Made by a program: the position numbers and the translations under genes. From the IMG/VR virus record IMGVR_UViG_3300020215_000098, positions 1 to 37,154 of that record: 37,154 bases of DNA. One strand, 5' to 3'. The stretch's first letter is position 1; each line of letters starts with the position of its first letter. The stretch comes from a virus. Below are positions 1-7,596 of this stretch, piece by piece. Under the pieces are notes generated by a model. It was not told the DNA's origin. It saw only the letters and a program-made list of their open reading frames with translations, and did not search any database.

Positions 1-37
1 TTTCACTCCCTCACCTCCAAAATCAGACGGTTAGTGT

Positions 38-349
38 TCATGATGCAGCCAAGTCTCTTAGTGCTTTATTGATTTCGTCTTGCATTGCTTTCCATTTAGC
101 CCACTCGACGCGGCCTTTGTCTGTCAATTCATACCCGATTCGATAGCGCTCTGGCTCTTTGGTAAACCCGTCATCATCGCACATTGCTACAGTGTGCGGC
201 AGTTCCCGCATTAAGCCTTTGGCAATCAATCGGCGCATAACGCTAAGGCGGCAAGAGCGGCCCGTGACAGTGTGCCATCCCATTTTCTTCCAGATGCCTT
301 GTGCGTAGTCGAGCATGTTCATTTCTGCTTTGGTAATTTTCATTTTCAC
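38..349 (-). CDS. Hypothetical winged-helix-like protein, copy 1 of tandem duplicate
   Basis: This 103-aa gene is identical to the next gene. The central part (SVMRRLIAKGLMREL) and the later YELTDKGR segment look like the recognition helix and wing of a winged-helix DNA-binding fold, but this is inference from pattern only. As the last gene seen in the leftward early operon it is likely an accessory phage gene. The start ATG would follow a strong GGAGGTGAGG ribosome binding site in the repeated spacer. No function is recognised. Confidence 0.75.
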   Translation of the reverse strand: MKMKITKAEMNMLDYAQGIWKKMGWHTVTGRSCRLSVMRRLIAKGLMRELPHTVAMCDDDGFTKEPERYRIGYELTDKGRVEWAKWKAMQDEINKALRDLAAS

Positions 350-380
350 TCCCTCACCTCCAAAATCAGACGGTTAGTGT

Positions 381-692
381 TCATGATGCAGCCAAGTCTC
401 TTAGTGCTTTATTGATTTCGTCTTGCATTGCTTTCCATTTAGCCCACTCGACGCGGCCTTTGTCTGTCAATTCATACCCGATTCGATAGCGCTCTGGCTC
501 TTTGGTAAACCCGTCATCATCGCACATTGCTACAGTGTGCGGCAGTTCCCGCATTAAGCCTTTGGCAATCAATCGGCGCATAACGCTAAGGCGGCAAGAG
601 CGGCCCGTGACAGTGTGCCATCCCATTTTCTTCCAGATGCCTTGTGCGTAGTCGAGCATGTTCATTTCTGCTTTGGTAATTTTCATTTTCAC
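381..692 (-). CDS. Hypothetical winged-helix-like protein, copy 2 of tandem duplicate
   Basis: This 103-aa gene is the exact duplicate of the one at 38-349, with no base change, so the duplication is very recent or an assembly product. A strong ribosome binding site (GGAGGTGAGG, about eight bases before ATG) lies in the spacer shared with the third partial repeat. The C-terminal half has the L..KGL...Y.LT..G pattern typical of winged-helix proteins, without a family match I can name. The gene follows the MmcB-like nuclease gene with a 24-bp gap. Confidence 0.8.
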   Translation of the reverse strand: MKMKITKAEMNMLDYAQGIWKKMGWHTVTGRSCRLSVMRRLIAKGLMRELPHTVAMCDDDGFTKEPERYRIGYELTDKGRVEWAKWKAMQDEINKALRDLAAS

Positions 693-716
693 TCCCTCAC
701 CTCCAAAATCAGACGA

Positions 717-1331
717 TTAGTGTTGATTTAAGTTCAGCACAGGCGCTTCCATCATTTCCTTGCCTGCGATTTCCCACGCATTAATGTCTTGCTCGTTCTC
801 TAGCCCCTTGATGGCCTGTATCATGTGCTTGGTAAATCCGCCCGAAAGATACCAGCCGCACAACTCGCTGCTCATCCGCCGAATCAAGGCTAGTCGTGCG
901 CGCACGGAAGGCTTGTTTTCGTGCATTGCTTTGGCTTTTCGTGCGCACTTAAGCATTTTGTGCGCATGATAGTCGCCGTAATTAATCTCGTTCTTAGCTA
1001 CTAGAACCCCATAGCATGGGTTGATTTTAACAGCCTCTTCGAGAGCGGCGTCCTCCAACGACTCAGGCACGAGAAAAAAGAATCGGTTTGGCACAATGCT
1101 ATGTGTGTCCGCCGTGCTACACCGTCGAAAATAGTTGTGCTTTGGCTTTTGCGAATCGACTTTTAAATCCTGCTTGGACACCTTGACTTCAATTTCAACC
1201 GTTTCGTTGTCCGTCATCCCATAAACGTCCGCATTCCAATGGCCTGCCTCCGTTGCCACCAGCTCCATTTGCCGCCCAAAGCGAAGCCAGCAAAGCGCGA
1301 GCGTCTTTAAGTCGCTTGAATTAAGTTTCAT
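717..1331 (-). CDS. MmcB-like PD-(D/E)XK nuclease-fold protein
   Basis: The 204-aa product carries the restriction-endonuclease-like core: ADVYG (Asp35), then VEIEVKVSKQDL (Glu48-Val-Lys50), a Lys/Tyr-rich stretch, and NRFFFLVPESL. This order and spacing resemble the MmcB family of DNA-repair nucleases, in which a similar FYFAVP segment follows the EVK motif. The likely role is processing of DNA during phage replication, recombination or repair. The start ATG overlaps the stop of the upstream gene (ATGA, 1328-1331), so it is translationally coupled. The assignment rests on motif pattern; family membership is likely but not proven. Confidence 0.7.
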   Translation of the reverse strand: MKLNSSDLKTLALCWLRFGRQMELVATEAGHWNADVYGMTDNETVEIEVKVSKQDLKVDSQKPKHNYFRRCSTADTHSIVPNRFFFLVPESLEDAALEEAVKINPCYGVLVAKNEINYGDYHAHKMLKCARKAKAMHENKPSVRARLALIRRMSSELCGWYLSGGFTKHMIQAIKGLENEQDINAWEIAGKEMMEAPVLNLNQH

Positions 1332-1579
1332 TCCCTCACCTCAATCACCAGCGCACCGCTTTCAAGGCGATACGCGCTAATCTCGCAGCAGCGTATTTTC
1401 CGCCTGCCGTCGCCATGTCCGTTCCGCGCTCGATTCACGAATACATGCGTTAACGGGATTACAAACGCTCCCGTGTGCTTCTCGTCCACCGTCACCTGCA
1501 ATTGCGGCGGGAAGGTTAGCGGCGCCTTCGCGCGGGGAAGGGATTTGCGGAGGGCTTTGGCGGCGATTTGGATTCTCAT
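1328..1579 (-). CDS. Small hypothetical phage protein (83 aa)
   Basis: I place the start at the ATG at 1577-1579, because it overlaps the stop of the upstream gene (ATGA). A longer reading would invade the zinc-finger gene. The protein is basic at the N-terminus (MRIQIAAKALRKSLPRAK) and then looks like beta strands ending in ALVIEVRE. It sits in the tightly coupled early operon. No family recognised. Confidence 0.6.
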   Translation of the reverse strand: MRIQIAAKALRKSLPRAKAPLTFPPQLQVTVDEKHTGAFVIPLTHVFVNRARNGHGDGRRKIRCCEISAYRLESGALVIEVRE

Positions 1580-1770
1580 AGTCCAGCGTTCTCCATCATC
1601 TCGGCCTGCCGTTCCTTCCAGCGTTCTAACTGGCTCCTGTCGCTCTCTTTCTTGCGCTTGCGATTGAACTCCATATTGCAGCGCATAGTGCAATGAATCC
1701 TTGGGCGTCTAAGCGGCCACGTCGGCTTGTAGCTAAATATCTTCCCGCAATGGACGCAATGGACTTTCAT
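1576..1770 (-). CDS. Small zinc-finger-like protein (64 aa)
   Basis: The N-terminus shows VHCVHCGKIF and later IHCTMRC, a CxxC...CxxxC arrangement that could bind one zinc ion. The C-terminal half is a charged helix (RKRKKESDRSQLERWKERQAEM). The pattern resembles small phage-encoded zinc-ribbon proteins that bind nucleic acid. The gene is coupled at both ends by 4-base ATGA overlaps (1576-1579 and 1767-1770), which supports it as a real gene. Its function is unknown. Confidence 0.7.
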   Translation of the reverse strand: MKVHCVHCGKIFSYKPTWPLRRPRIHCTMRCNMEFNRKRKKESDRSQLERWKERQAEMMENAGL

Positions 1771-2009
1771 AGCACCTCCACGCCAACAAGCCCGCCAGCC
1801 GCGTCGAAGTCCGCGAATACCTTCCCGCCGATAAGCTCACGTGTTGAGGCAATTGCAGCCTTGCTCACGCGAACGTATGCGCTGTTTTGTAGTACAATGC
1901 GACGACGTTTCGGCCTCTTAGTTTCCATGACTACCTTAGGCATAGGCGACTTTTTAGAATGCCATGCTCCACAAGCACATGGGCCGTTTTTATTGTCGTG
2001 AAAAACCAT
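1767..2009 (-). CDS. DUF2283-like small protein (80 aa)
   Basis: The C-terminal half (YVRVSKAAIASTRELIGG followed by VFADFDAAGGLVGVEVL) matches the usual ending of DUF2283 proteins, whose consensus is a short beta strand, then DYDxxGxLVGIEIL. The function of that family is not known to me. The basic segment KRPKRRR lies before it. The ATG at 2009 has a clean GAGGAG site upstream, and the gene overlaps the next by ATGA. An internal start at MPKVV is a second possibility. Confidence 0.65.
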   Translation of the reverse strand: MVFHDNKNGPCACGAWHSKKSPMPKVVMETKRPKRRRIVLQNSAYVRVSKAAIASTRELIGGKVFADFDAAGGLVGVEVL

Positions 2010-2022
2010 CTGAACTCCTCGC

Positions 2023-3348
2023 TCAATCCATCGCCTCTTTTTCCATGAGTCCCTGTTCCGTCAGCGTCAAACTCTCCCGATTAAATGACAGTGCCGCCGT
2101 CCGCCACGCTCCGGGCCCGTTGCGCGCCTTCAATATCAGCGCCTTCCTGTCAAAGCACACCATCCCCCCCGGCTGCTTGACGCCGTTACGCTCTACACTT
2201 TGTTGCCAGTCGCCGTTTTCAAACCAGATGGCCGTGTGCGTGAACCGTGACAGTGCTGCTCCGCCGCCCATATCGGCCAGCGTAATCCCGCCGTGCTTGC
2301 CGGCCTGTTTCGTGGGATGCGTGACGATAACCAGACTGACGCGGTAATCTTCAACGATGCGCTTGGCCTTGATGACAAACTGCTTCTCTGTCACCCATGG
2401 CCTATCGCCTGTGTCCAACATCGAATACGGGTCGATGGCGATAATGCGGCAGCCGTCACGCGCCCGAGCTTCAATCCAATCCAAAGCCGCTTCAATTGTC
2501 GGTTCAATGCCCGTCGGCAAGTCAAACAGGCATTTGCCGAACGATTCCAACTGCGCTTCGTACTCGGCCATTATTGCGTCGGCTTTGTCGGGATTCTTCA
2601 AGCACCAATCATCGTTGGTAAAGTCCGCGCATTCCGCCACCTGAGCCGTGGCGCGTCGCATGTGGAACGTGCTGCCGTCTTCCAGCATCAATGCCGCACA
2701 CTTGAACTCATGCATATGCCAGAACCACAGCGATTGCAGCAGCGCCAGCGATTTCGACGCACCAGGATTGCCGCAAATCACCGTCACAGTTCCCGGCAGC
2801 AGCGCCCGCGTAGCGAAAGACAACTCCGGCCACGGGAAGGGCACGGCGTAACGCTCGCCTTTCTTGGCTGCTTCGATTTCGGCCTGTAATGCGCCAATCT
2901 GCCCCGTGCGTATTTCGCTGCCGGCAACTGCTTCCAGTTCCCGCGCCGATTTCATCAAGTCCGCCGGCGTTAATTCGCCTTTGCATGCCTTAGCCTGCAA
3001 GCGCGCTGATTCCTCAGTGGCCTTTCTGCGCGCCGCCATCAGCTTTAAACGCGCGCAATATTCCTCAATGGCTGCTGGATTGGGTATGCGCTTAAAAACG
3101 CTCTGTAGCGCGCCCTCAACAGCGCTGCGCGTATGTGCGTCTTGAATGTCGCGGATTTGTCCGGGCAATAGTGCTGCCTCAATCATGCCTGACTTGCGAT
3201 ACATTGTGCGCATGATGACAAACATTTTGCCATTAGCGCCGCTGGTGAAGTCCAGCCCTGTTAACGTCGTGGATGCGTAGTCTGCGGCATCCGTCGAATC
3301 CATCATGGCGGCAAGCACGCCAATTTCGGCTTCGTGGTCTTGGTTCAT
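2023..3348 (-). CDS. DnaB-like replicative helicase
   Basis: The 441-aa product has a DnaB-type helical N-terminal region (NQDHEAEIGVLAAMM...), followed by a RecA-like ATPase domain. The Walker A motif GNPGASKS lies at about residues 193-200 and Walker B, RIIAIDPYSML, near residue 306; a late GGAALSRFTHTAIWF stretch fits the DNA-binding loop region. DnaB-family helicases unwind the fork for phage replication. Serine replaces the more common glycine in the P-loop (GASKS), as also seen in RepA-like relatives, so it may be a RepA/DnaB hybrid type. It abuts the initiator-like gene directly upstream, forming a replication pair. Confidence 0.85.
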   Translation of the reverse strand: MNQDHEAEIGVLAAMMDSTDAADYASTTLTGLDFTSGANGKMFVIMRTMYRKSGMIEAALLPGQIRDIQDAHTRSAVEGALQSVFKRIPNPAAIEEYCARLKLMAARRKATEESARLQAKACKGELTPADLMKSARELEAVAGSEIRTGQIGALQAEIEAAKKGERYAVPFPWPELSFATRALLPGTVTVICGNPGASKSLALLQSLWFWHMHEFKCAALMLEDGSTFHMRRATAQVAECADFTNDDWCLKNPDKADAIMAEYEAQLESFGKCLFDLPTGIEPTIEAALDWIEARARDGCRIIAIDPYSMLDTGDRPWVTEKQFVIKAKRIVEDYRVSLVIVTHPTKQAGKHGGITLADMGGGAALSRFTHTAIWFENGDWQQSVERNGVKQPGGMVCFDRKALILKARNGPGAWRTAALSFNRESLTLTEQGLMEKEAMD

Positions 3349-4164
3349 TTAGAGATTCCCATGTGGCATATCTTGGCCTGCCGCGTGCATCCGTAACGCC
3401 TTTTCAACTAAGTCTGGCTTAGTCGTTTCAACCTTGTCCAGCCACCGCTCCCCGTTGAACCACGTCGCCGGATTAGGTGTAAATTGCGGGTCTTCTCCCT
3501 TGCGCGTCTTTGCGTAACGCTGCACCGCGTCAAGCAGTTCCGTAAACGCGATTTTCTTTAAAGCCGTGCGAATGGCTTTAACCGCCTGCCCTCTGCCGAC
3601 TTTCTTCGGATATGCGTCGTAAAGCGCCTGTATCTGCGATTCATCCGTCAGCACTGGCGGTTCTGGTTTTCCTTTGGATTCCTTTCCGTTAACAGCACTA
3701 CTAACTCCATTTGCATTTGCATTAATTTGATTAACCTGTTGGTTATCCATTCGGTTAAGCAAATTGCTTTCACCTACATACCTACCGCCATTAGACTTAC
3801 TCTGTTTTAAGCGTGGATTTCCACCCATTTGACCAGCTTTAATTCGCTCTTTGCGAATCTGTTCATCACGAACTAATCGAGGCGAAAAGACTGCGCCAGA
3901 CTTGCGCCTGTGCGCGACTCCCTTCGTCAACAGTTCATTGAGGGCTAGAAGGTTTTCGGTTATCGCACCACCGACAGCCACGGCGATTTCATCATCGGTC
4001 CATGGAATGCCGCCAGTTGCTAATACGCCTCTTTCCTCACACCCGGCCATTAAACACAGCATGTCTACCCAAACACCCTTTGCGGCTTTACTGCATCGGC
4101 GCAGATCCTCGTCAGACAACCAGTCTTTCACATAAAACAGCAATGCCGGCTGCTTGTTTTTCAT
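3349..4164 (-). CDS. Phage replication initiator-like protein
   Basis: I start at the ATG at 4162-4164, which overlaps the GIY-YIG stop (ATGA), giving 271 aa. The N-terminus (FYVKDWLSDEDLRRCSKAAKG, then ERGVL, WTDDEIA) is the DNA-binding domain commonly found in phage initiators related to DUF1376. The C-terminal segment (YPKKVGRGQAVKAIRTALKK ... FTPNPATWFNGERW) is the conserved tail of phage replication proteins and primosomal partners. The middle is low-complexity (Asn-rich). It probably binds the origin or loads the adjacent helicase. No origin iterons stood out inside the gene by eye. Confidence 0.8.
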   Translation of the reverse strand: MKNKQPALLFYVKDWLSDEDLRRCSKAAKGVWVDMLCLMAGCEERGVLATGGIPWTDDEIAVAVGGAITENLLALNELLTKGVAHRRKSGAVFSPRLVRDEQIRKERIKAGQMGGNPRLKQSKSNGGRYVGESNLLNRMDNQQVNQINANANGVSSAVNGKESKGKPEPPVLTDESQIQALYDAYPKKVGRGQAVKAIRTALKKIAFTELLDAVQRYAKTRKGEDPQFTPNPATWFNGERWLDKVETTKPDLVEKALRMHAAGQDMPHGNL

Positions 4165-4547
4165 TTCACACCATACCGATTCACGTTGAGTCGCGGCTTG
4201 TAGCGGCAGATAAGACGAATTTCCGTCATTGCCCAATCGCCACAACGAACCGACGGCTTATATTTGATGACAAGATTCTGGAAGGTTCCGATATTGGTAA
4301 ACGTGGTGGCATTGCTAAGTCCAGGACGCAATGTGTAGGCATTGAAGCGGCGCGCCAGATTGACTGTCGAGCCCACATACACCAACACGCCGTTTTCAAT
4401 GAAGCAGTAACACCCTGCGCTTTCTGGCAGTTTGTCGCAGCAATCCTTGAGCGTCTTCCACCGCGCCACTTTTGCCATTACATCCCTTTCCGTCCAGTAA
4501 TCCGGCACAAACTGCGCATCATAAATCTCGTCAAGACTCAGCTTCAC
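4161..4547 (-). CDS. GIY-YIG nuclease
   Basis: The 128-aa protein holds a complete GIY-YIG core: AGCYCFI (residues 44-50), LVYVGSTVNLARRF (about 55-68, catalytic Arg), Glu109 in AMTEIRL, and YKPRLN at the end. Its small size and single domain suggest a free-standing phage nuclease rather than a homing endonuclease with a separate DNA-binding domain, although the first 40 residues might serve that role. The start is GTG at 4547, sharing one base with the upstream TAG stop. It lies between the initiator-like gene and a phage hypothetical gene. Confidence 0.85.
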   Translation of the reverse strand: MKLSLDEIYDAQFVPDYWTERDVMAKVARWKTLKDCCDKLPESAGCYCFIENGVLVYVGSTVNLARRFNAYTLRPGLSNATTFTNIGTFQNLVIKYKPSVRCGDWAMTEIRLICRYKPRLNVNRYGVK

Positions 4548-4948
4548 TACTTCCCCGCCTTAACTTGATTCATCGAAACTAGCTTCCCATCCTTGAAGTA
4601 CGCCGACCACTCAAGCCATCCTCCAGGCACCGGAGTGGTGTAGAACCGTAATTCTCCAATGAAATCGGATACCGGAAGCCACCGTTTGTTGACCCGCGCC
4701 ATAGCCGCTACAAAGCTCCGCCATCCCTTCATTGTTTCAGGTAGCTCCTTGCCCGGATTAGCAGCCTTCCATTTTGCAGCCTCACTCTGATCTTCAGTGT
4801 CGTACACCTCATGCCAAAGCGTGCCATCTTCGCGAATTTCGTAACGATCTAACCATTGTGACGGAGTGCTTTTAGTCTGGTAAATCAACGCATTCGCGCC
4901 GTCATACGGCAGCGGATACTTGCAAGTAATCTCGTCAAACATTCCCAT
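4547..4948 (-). CDS. Phage hypothetical protein of the MGMFDE type
   Basis: The 134-aa product begins MGMFDEITCKYPLP, a start recognisable from many small phage proteins of unknown function that open with MGMFDxxxCxYPLP. I place the start at ATG 4946-4948; the upstream 53-aa gene ends at 4950, one base away. Aromatic residues are frequent (GGWLEWSAYF near the C-terminus), suggesting a compact beta fold. No catalytic motif is visible. It is in the coupled early operon. Confidence 0.75.
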   Translation of the reverse strand: MGMFDEITCKYPLPYDGANALIYQTKSTPSQWLDRYEIREDGTLWHEVYDTEDQSEAAKWKAANPGKELPETMKGWRSFVAAMARVNKRWLPVSDFIGELRFYTTPVPGGWLEWSAYFKDGKLVSMNQVKAGK

Positions 4949-4949
4949 G

Positions 4950-5111
4950 TCACTTCCCCGCCTTAACCAAAACTTCCCGATAAGCCCCCTCTTCCGCCTG
5001 CTCTCTCGAAACTTTCCCCTCAAACTCCCTTATCGCCGCCCGTTCCTCGAACTCGTCACGGAGGTCACGGTGCCAATAGAGCATCTTTCTGTAGAGTTCG
5101 TCGCGGGTCAT
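4950..5111 (-). CDS. Small charged protein (53 aa)
   Basis: A short gene reads MTRDELYRKMLYWHRDL and ends EVLVKAGK before TGA at 4950-4952. It is rich in Arg, Glu and Lys and predicted all-helical. Two features support it: its ATG overlaps the phosphatase stop (ATGA, 5108-5111), and the next gene starts one base after its stop. It fills exactly the gap between two recognised genes. Its function is unknown. Confidence 0.7.
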   Translation of the reverse strand: MTRDELYRKMLYWHRDLRDEFEERAAIREFEGKVSREQAEEGAYREVLVKAGK

Positions 5112-5557
5112 TTCCAAACGCGTCCAAACAACGCTCGCATTAATGTGCGGTAAACGTGATGATTGGGCGCATAGCGTTTGTAAAACAGTTCATCATTACC
5201 CGTGGCTGTCTTGCTGATGGCAGCGGCAATGGCAGGACTGCGGCATGAACCAGCGTCGCAATTAACCACGATATTCTTGACGCTTTTGTATCGCTCTAGA
5301 AAGTCCACAATCTGTTCTGCCTGCTCATCGGTAAATGGAGTCACCTCAACGCCAGTGCCCTTTAATTCATGCGCGAGCCATTCCCTATCCTTGACGTTCG
5401 CAACGTCATGAAAACAAAGCTGGAGTACAGCAAGCCTTTGCGGGTTTTCTGGCAACGGAACCTCAACGTCGCCGGGGGTGTAGACGGCAATGTGAATGTG
5501 CGGCTCGTTAAGCATGAACGTGCTCGCTTCCCATCGTCCCATTACATGAAATTTCAC
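5108..5557 (-). CDS. Dual-specificity/tyrosine phosphatase-like protein
   Basis: The 149-aa protein has the cysteine phosphatase signature NCDAGSCRS (Cys100 and Arg106, CX5R) after a hydrophobic strand (KNIVV) and followed by a helix (PAIAAAIS), exactly the PTP P-loop layout. FHDV near residue 50 may hold a supporting Asp. I choose the GTG at 5555-5557: it overlaps the upstream TGA (GTGA) and has GGAGG seven bases before it. Phosphatases of this size are found in many phages; their substrates are mostly unknown. It sits between two nuclease genes and a small helical gene in the early operon, so a role early in infection is inferred. Confidence 0.8.
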   Translation of the reverse strand: MKFHVMGRWEASTFMLNEPHIHIAVYTPGDVEVPLPENPQRLAVLQLCFHDVANVKDREWLAHELKGTGVEVTPFTDEQAEQIVDFLERYKSVKNIVVNCDAGSCRSPAIAAAISKTATGNDELFYKRYAPNHHVYRTLMRALFGRVWK

Positions 5558-5865
5558 CCCAACACCTCCCGCAACGTGGTCAAGACTGAAAGGGTCCGAA
5601 ACTCGGACGGCGTGCACTTAATCACACGCCAGCCCAAGACAGCAGCCGCATTGAATTTCTCAACGTCCTTCAAGTATCCCGCGCCTCTCGTGTGCCGTCC
5701 TCGCGTCCAGATTCCGCCGTCGATTTCGAGCGCCACTTTCTTTTCAGTCCATGCCCAATCGAAACGCCATTTACGCGACGGGTGAAACTTGAACTCAGCC
5801 ACGGGCACAGGCAATCCAGCCGACGCGCACAGGGATGGAAACATGCTTTCGGAGTTGATGCTCAT
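5554..5865 (-). CDS. PD-(D/E)XK (DUF559/Vsr-like) endonuclease
   Basis: The 103-aa protein carries the small phage endonuclease pattern: KWRFDWAW (Asp36), VALEIDGGIW (Glu47), then RGRHTRGAGYLKDVEKFNAAAVLGWRVI. This is the Vsr/DUF559-like restriction fold that is widespread in phages beside recombination and Holliday-junction genes. It may nick or resolve DNA intermediates. It is coupled to the HNH gene upstream (overlap 5862-5865) and to the phosphatase downstream (GTGA). Length is normal for the family. Confidence 0.85.
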   Translation of the reverse strand: MSINSESMFPSLCASAGLPVPVAEFKFHPSRKWRFDWAWTEKKVALEIDGGIWTRGRHTRGAGYLKDVEKFNAAAVLGWRVIKCTPSEFRTLSVLTTLREVLG

Positions 5866-6392
5866 TTCAGCCCTATCAGCTTGCGTTTTCGAGGATGTCT
5901 ACGATTGCTCGCTTGTTCCTTTGGCGTAGCCCAACGGCAATTGCCAGGCTCATAATTGCCGTTGTTGTTAATACGGTCGAGACTTGTGCCTGCTGGCTTT
6001 TTTCCCATGTCGGCCAGGAAGGTTGCAAATGATTCTCGCCACGCTTTACAGACTGTTATTCCGCGCCCACCGTAAAAGAGATAGCCGTCGTAATTCCTAT
6101 TCTCGCATCTCGCGATCATGGCTCCCCATGAACTATATTCTGGTGTCTTTGATCCTCCGTGTTTTGTACTCAGCGCACGTGCTACGTCGGAATGTAGGCA
6201 GCCACAAGAGCGCGTGCCATTACTCAGTCTCAGTCGATTACCTAGAACATTGACTTGCTTCCCGCATACACACTTGCAGCACCACACGGAGTTCTGCCTT
6301 TTGTCACTTCCAGCATGTCGAATTACTGTTAAACGGCCAAATTGACGGCCAATAAGGTTGTATTTTGGCGCTAACGCTTTATTGATTTTCAT
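5862..6392 (-). CDS. HNH-family endonuclease with N-terminal zinc site
   Basis: The 176-aa product begins with a GRLTVI segment and a zinc-binding stretch (CCKCVCGK ... SCGCLHSD), then a C-terminal module SLDRINNNGNYEPGNCRWAT followed by KEQASNRR. The last part is the HNH-like signature of phage homing-type endonucleases, where D-R-I-x-N-N-G-Y is metal and DNA binding. YGGRGITVCKAW in the middle is also typical of this group. It may be a mobile gene that has settled in the operon, although it keeps ATGA overlaps on both sides, which is unusual for a recent insertion. Confidence 0.85.
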   Translation of the reverse strand: MKINKALAPKYNLIGRQFGRLTVIRHAGSDKRQNSVWCCKCVCGKQVNVLGNRLRLSNGTRSCGCLHSDVARALSTKHGGSKTPEYSSWGAMIARCENRNYDGYLFYGGRGITVCKAWRESFATFLADMGKKPAGTSLDRINNNGNYEPGNCRWATPKEQASNRRHPRKRKLIGLK

Positions 6393-7162
6393 AAGTCGCC
6401 CCCTGTTAGTACGCGATATTGCTTCGTCTCTTCAATCGTAATGTAACGTCGCTTGGGTTCTTCAATGGCTATCTTGACCTCAAGTTTTGCCATCTGCTTT
6501 AGCATAGTTGCGCGCTGTTCGGCTCGTCTGCGCTCGTCCTCTATTCTGGCCTCAAATTCCAGCCGCATCTTTTCCGCCGTGGGAGTGGAGCCGAGGGGGA
6601 CTTTGTGTAAAGCCGATTCCGTTTTGCTTTCCACAACGGGCTTTGTGTCTTGCGGAGTAGTCACAACGTGTGCGTCGTAATCGAGCTTGCAGCCACATTG
6701 AACACATCGTTGAAACTGGTCCCACATTTCCGCGCCGCATTCGCATTGCAGACGCATTTCATTGAGTTGCGCAGTGGACTTAAACTCCTTCTTATCCCCT
6801 TCGCAATATGGCGCGCGGTTGAGGACGGGAACGATTCTCTGTGGTAATTCCCAATTCCAGCCCTCGGCGTCCTCATAGTCGATGCGAAATGCTGGAGTGC
6901 CGGAATCGTTAACTCCACGGCCTGTAATGCGTGCTGGAAATTTGCCTCTATCGAGCACATAGTCATTTATCTGCGGCGTCCATTCCTTGAAATCGGCAAC
7001 GGGAAAGCCGTAGCCCGACGAGTGCACGCCATTATAAATTGCATACAGCGCGTCGTTGTCCTTGCTAAAGTCCGCTCCCGCACACATATAAACCGCGTCT
7101 TTGTACACGGGATAATTCCAGAACACGCTCGCCTTAATACAGCGTAAATATTTAGTGCTCAT
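6389..7162 (-). CDS. Hypothetical protein with zinc ribbon and coiled coil
   Basis: The 257-aa product has an N-terminal domain rich in aromatic residues, then a zinc-ribbon-like segment LQCECGAEMWDQ ... CVQCGCKL around residues 138-160, and a long charged helix (EFEARIEDERRRAEQRATML) predicted to form a coiled coil. This layout suggests a small adaptor, not an enzyme. GGGAGGG lies upstream of the ATG at 7162. I know no family for it. Confidence 0.65.
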   Translation of the reverse strand: MSTKYLRCIKASVFWNYPVYKDAVYMCAGADFSKDNDALYAIYNGVHSSGYGFPVADFKEWTPQINDYVLDRGKFPARITGRGVNDSGTPAFRIDYEDAEGWNWELPQRIVPVLNRAPYCEGDKKEFKSTAQLNEMRLQCECGAEMWDQFQRCVQCGCKLDYDAHVVTTPQDTKPVVESKTESALHKVPLGSTPTAEKMRLEFEARIEDERRRAEQRATMLKQMAKLEVKIAIEEPKRRYITIEETKQYRVLTGGDL

Positions 7163-7201
7163 CTATCGCCCTCCCAAATAAGCCAGAAACAGAATTAAGC
7201 C

Positions 7202-7489
7202 TTAAGGCGCAGCAGCAATCAGGAAATTAGCGTAATAGAGTTTGTGGCTCTTGTTCTGCCGCCCAACCCATTTACCGTTTTCGATTATTTCCCACGTGCC
7301 CTCATTTGGTTCGCCCTTCTTTGCCATTTCTGCCTCAGCAAGGCGAAAGGCTTCTAAGTCCACCTGATGGGGATTAATTCCCCGTCCACTGCACTCCTCG
7401 CATTCGTGCTCATAGCCGCATTCGCCACAGGCAACTTCGCCTTGTCCCTTGCATTCATCGCATTTGAAATCGTAGTTTTTCCAACTCAT
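7202..7489 (-). CDS. DnaJ-type zinc-finger protein (95 aa)
   Basis: The protein starts MSWKNYDFKCDECKGQGEV and continues CGECGYEHECEECSGRG, giving the CxxCxGxG repeats of the DnaJ central zinc domain, without a J domain. Such free-standing domains are common in phages and are thought to bind zinc and perhaps unfolded proteins or nucleic acid. I choose the ATG at 7487-7489, which overlaps the stop of the 36-aa gene (ATGA). A 39-bp spacer follows before the next gene. Confidence 0.75.
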   Translation of the reverse strand: MSWKNYDFKCDECKGQGEVACGECGYEHECEECSGRGINPHQVDLEAFRLAEAEMAKKGEPNEGTWEIIENGKWVGRQNKSHKLYYANFLIAAAP

Positions 7490-7596
7490 ATCCACCCCAT
7501 TCTCGCCGCTGCGTACATCACCCCCGCTCCAATCAGGCATACGGTGACGGTGAAGGCGGGGAAGGTGAAGGCGTCGTCGGTTAGGTTGTCTTGCAT
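7486..7596 (-). CDS. Small single-span membrane peptide (36 aa)
   Basis: A short gene reads MQDNLTDDAFTFPAFTV then a hydrophobic stretch (VCLIGAGVMYAAA) and ends RMGWI. It has one likely membrane span. It is coupled at both ends: its ATG shares a base with the upstream TAA (TAATG) and its stop overlaps the next ATG (ATGA). These exact fits support expression. The role is unknown; it may be an inner-membrane peptide active early in infection. Confidence 0.65.
   Translation of the reverse strand: MQDNLTDDAFTFPAFTVTVCLIGAGVMYAAARMGWI

Larger units (their letters stand above)
1..723. repeat. Perfect 343-bp tandem duplication plus a third 37-bp partial copy
   Basis: Bases 1-343 and 344-686 are identical, and each copy carries the same 103-aa gene with its ribosome binding site. 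A third partial copy begins at 687 and runs about 37 bp, with one mismatch (g to a at 715), before the sequence diverges at 724. The repeated 37-bp intergenic segment, which contains the ribosome binding site, flanks both gene copies and could have been the recombination site that made the duplication. The first copy starts exactly at base 1 of the window, so an assembly artefact at a contig end is possible. Confidence 0.95.
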
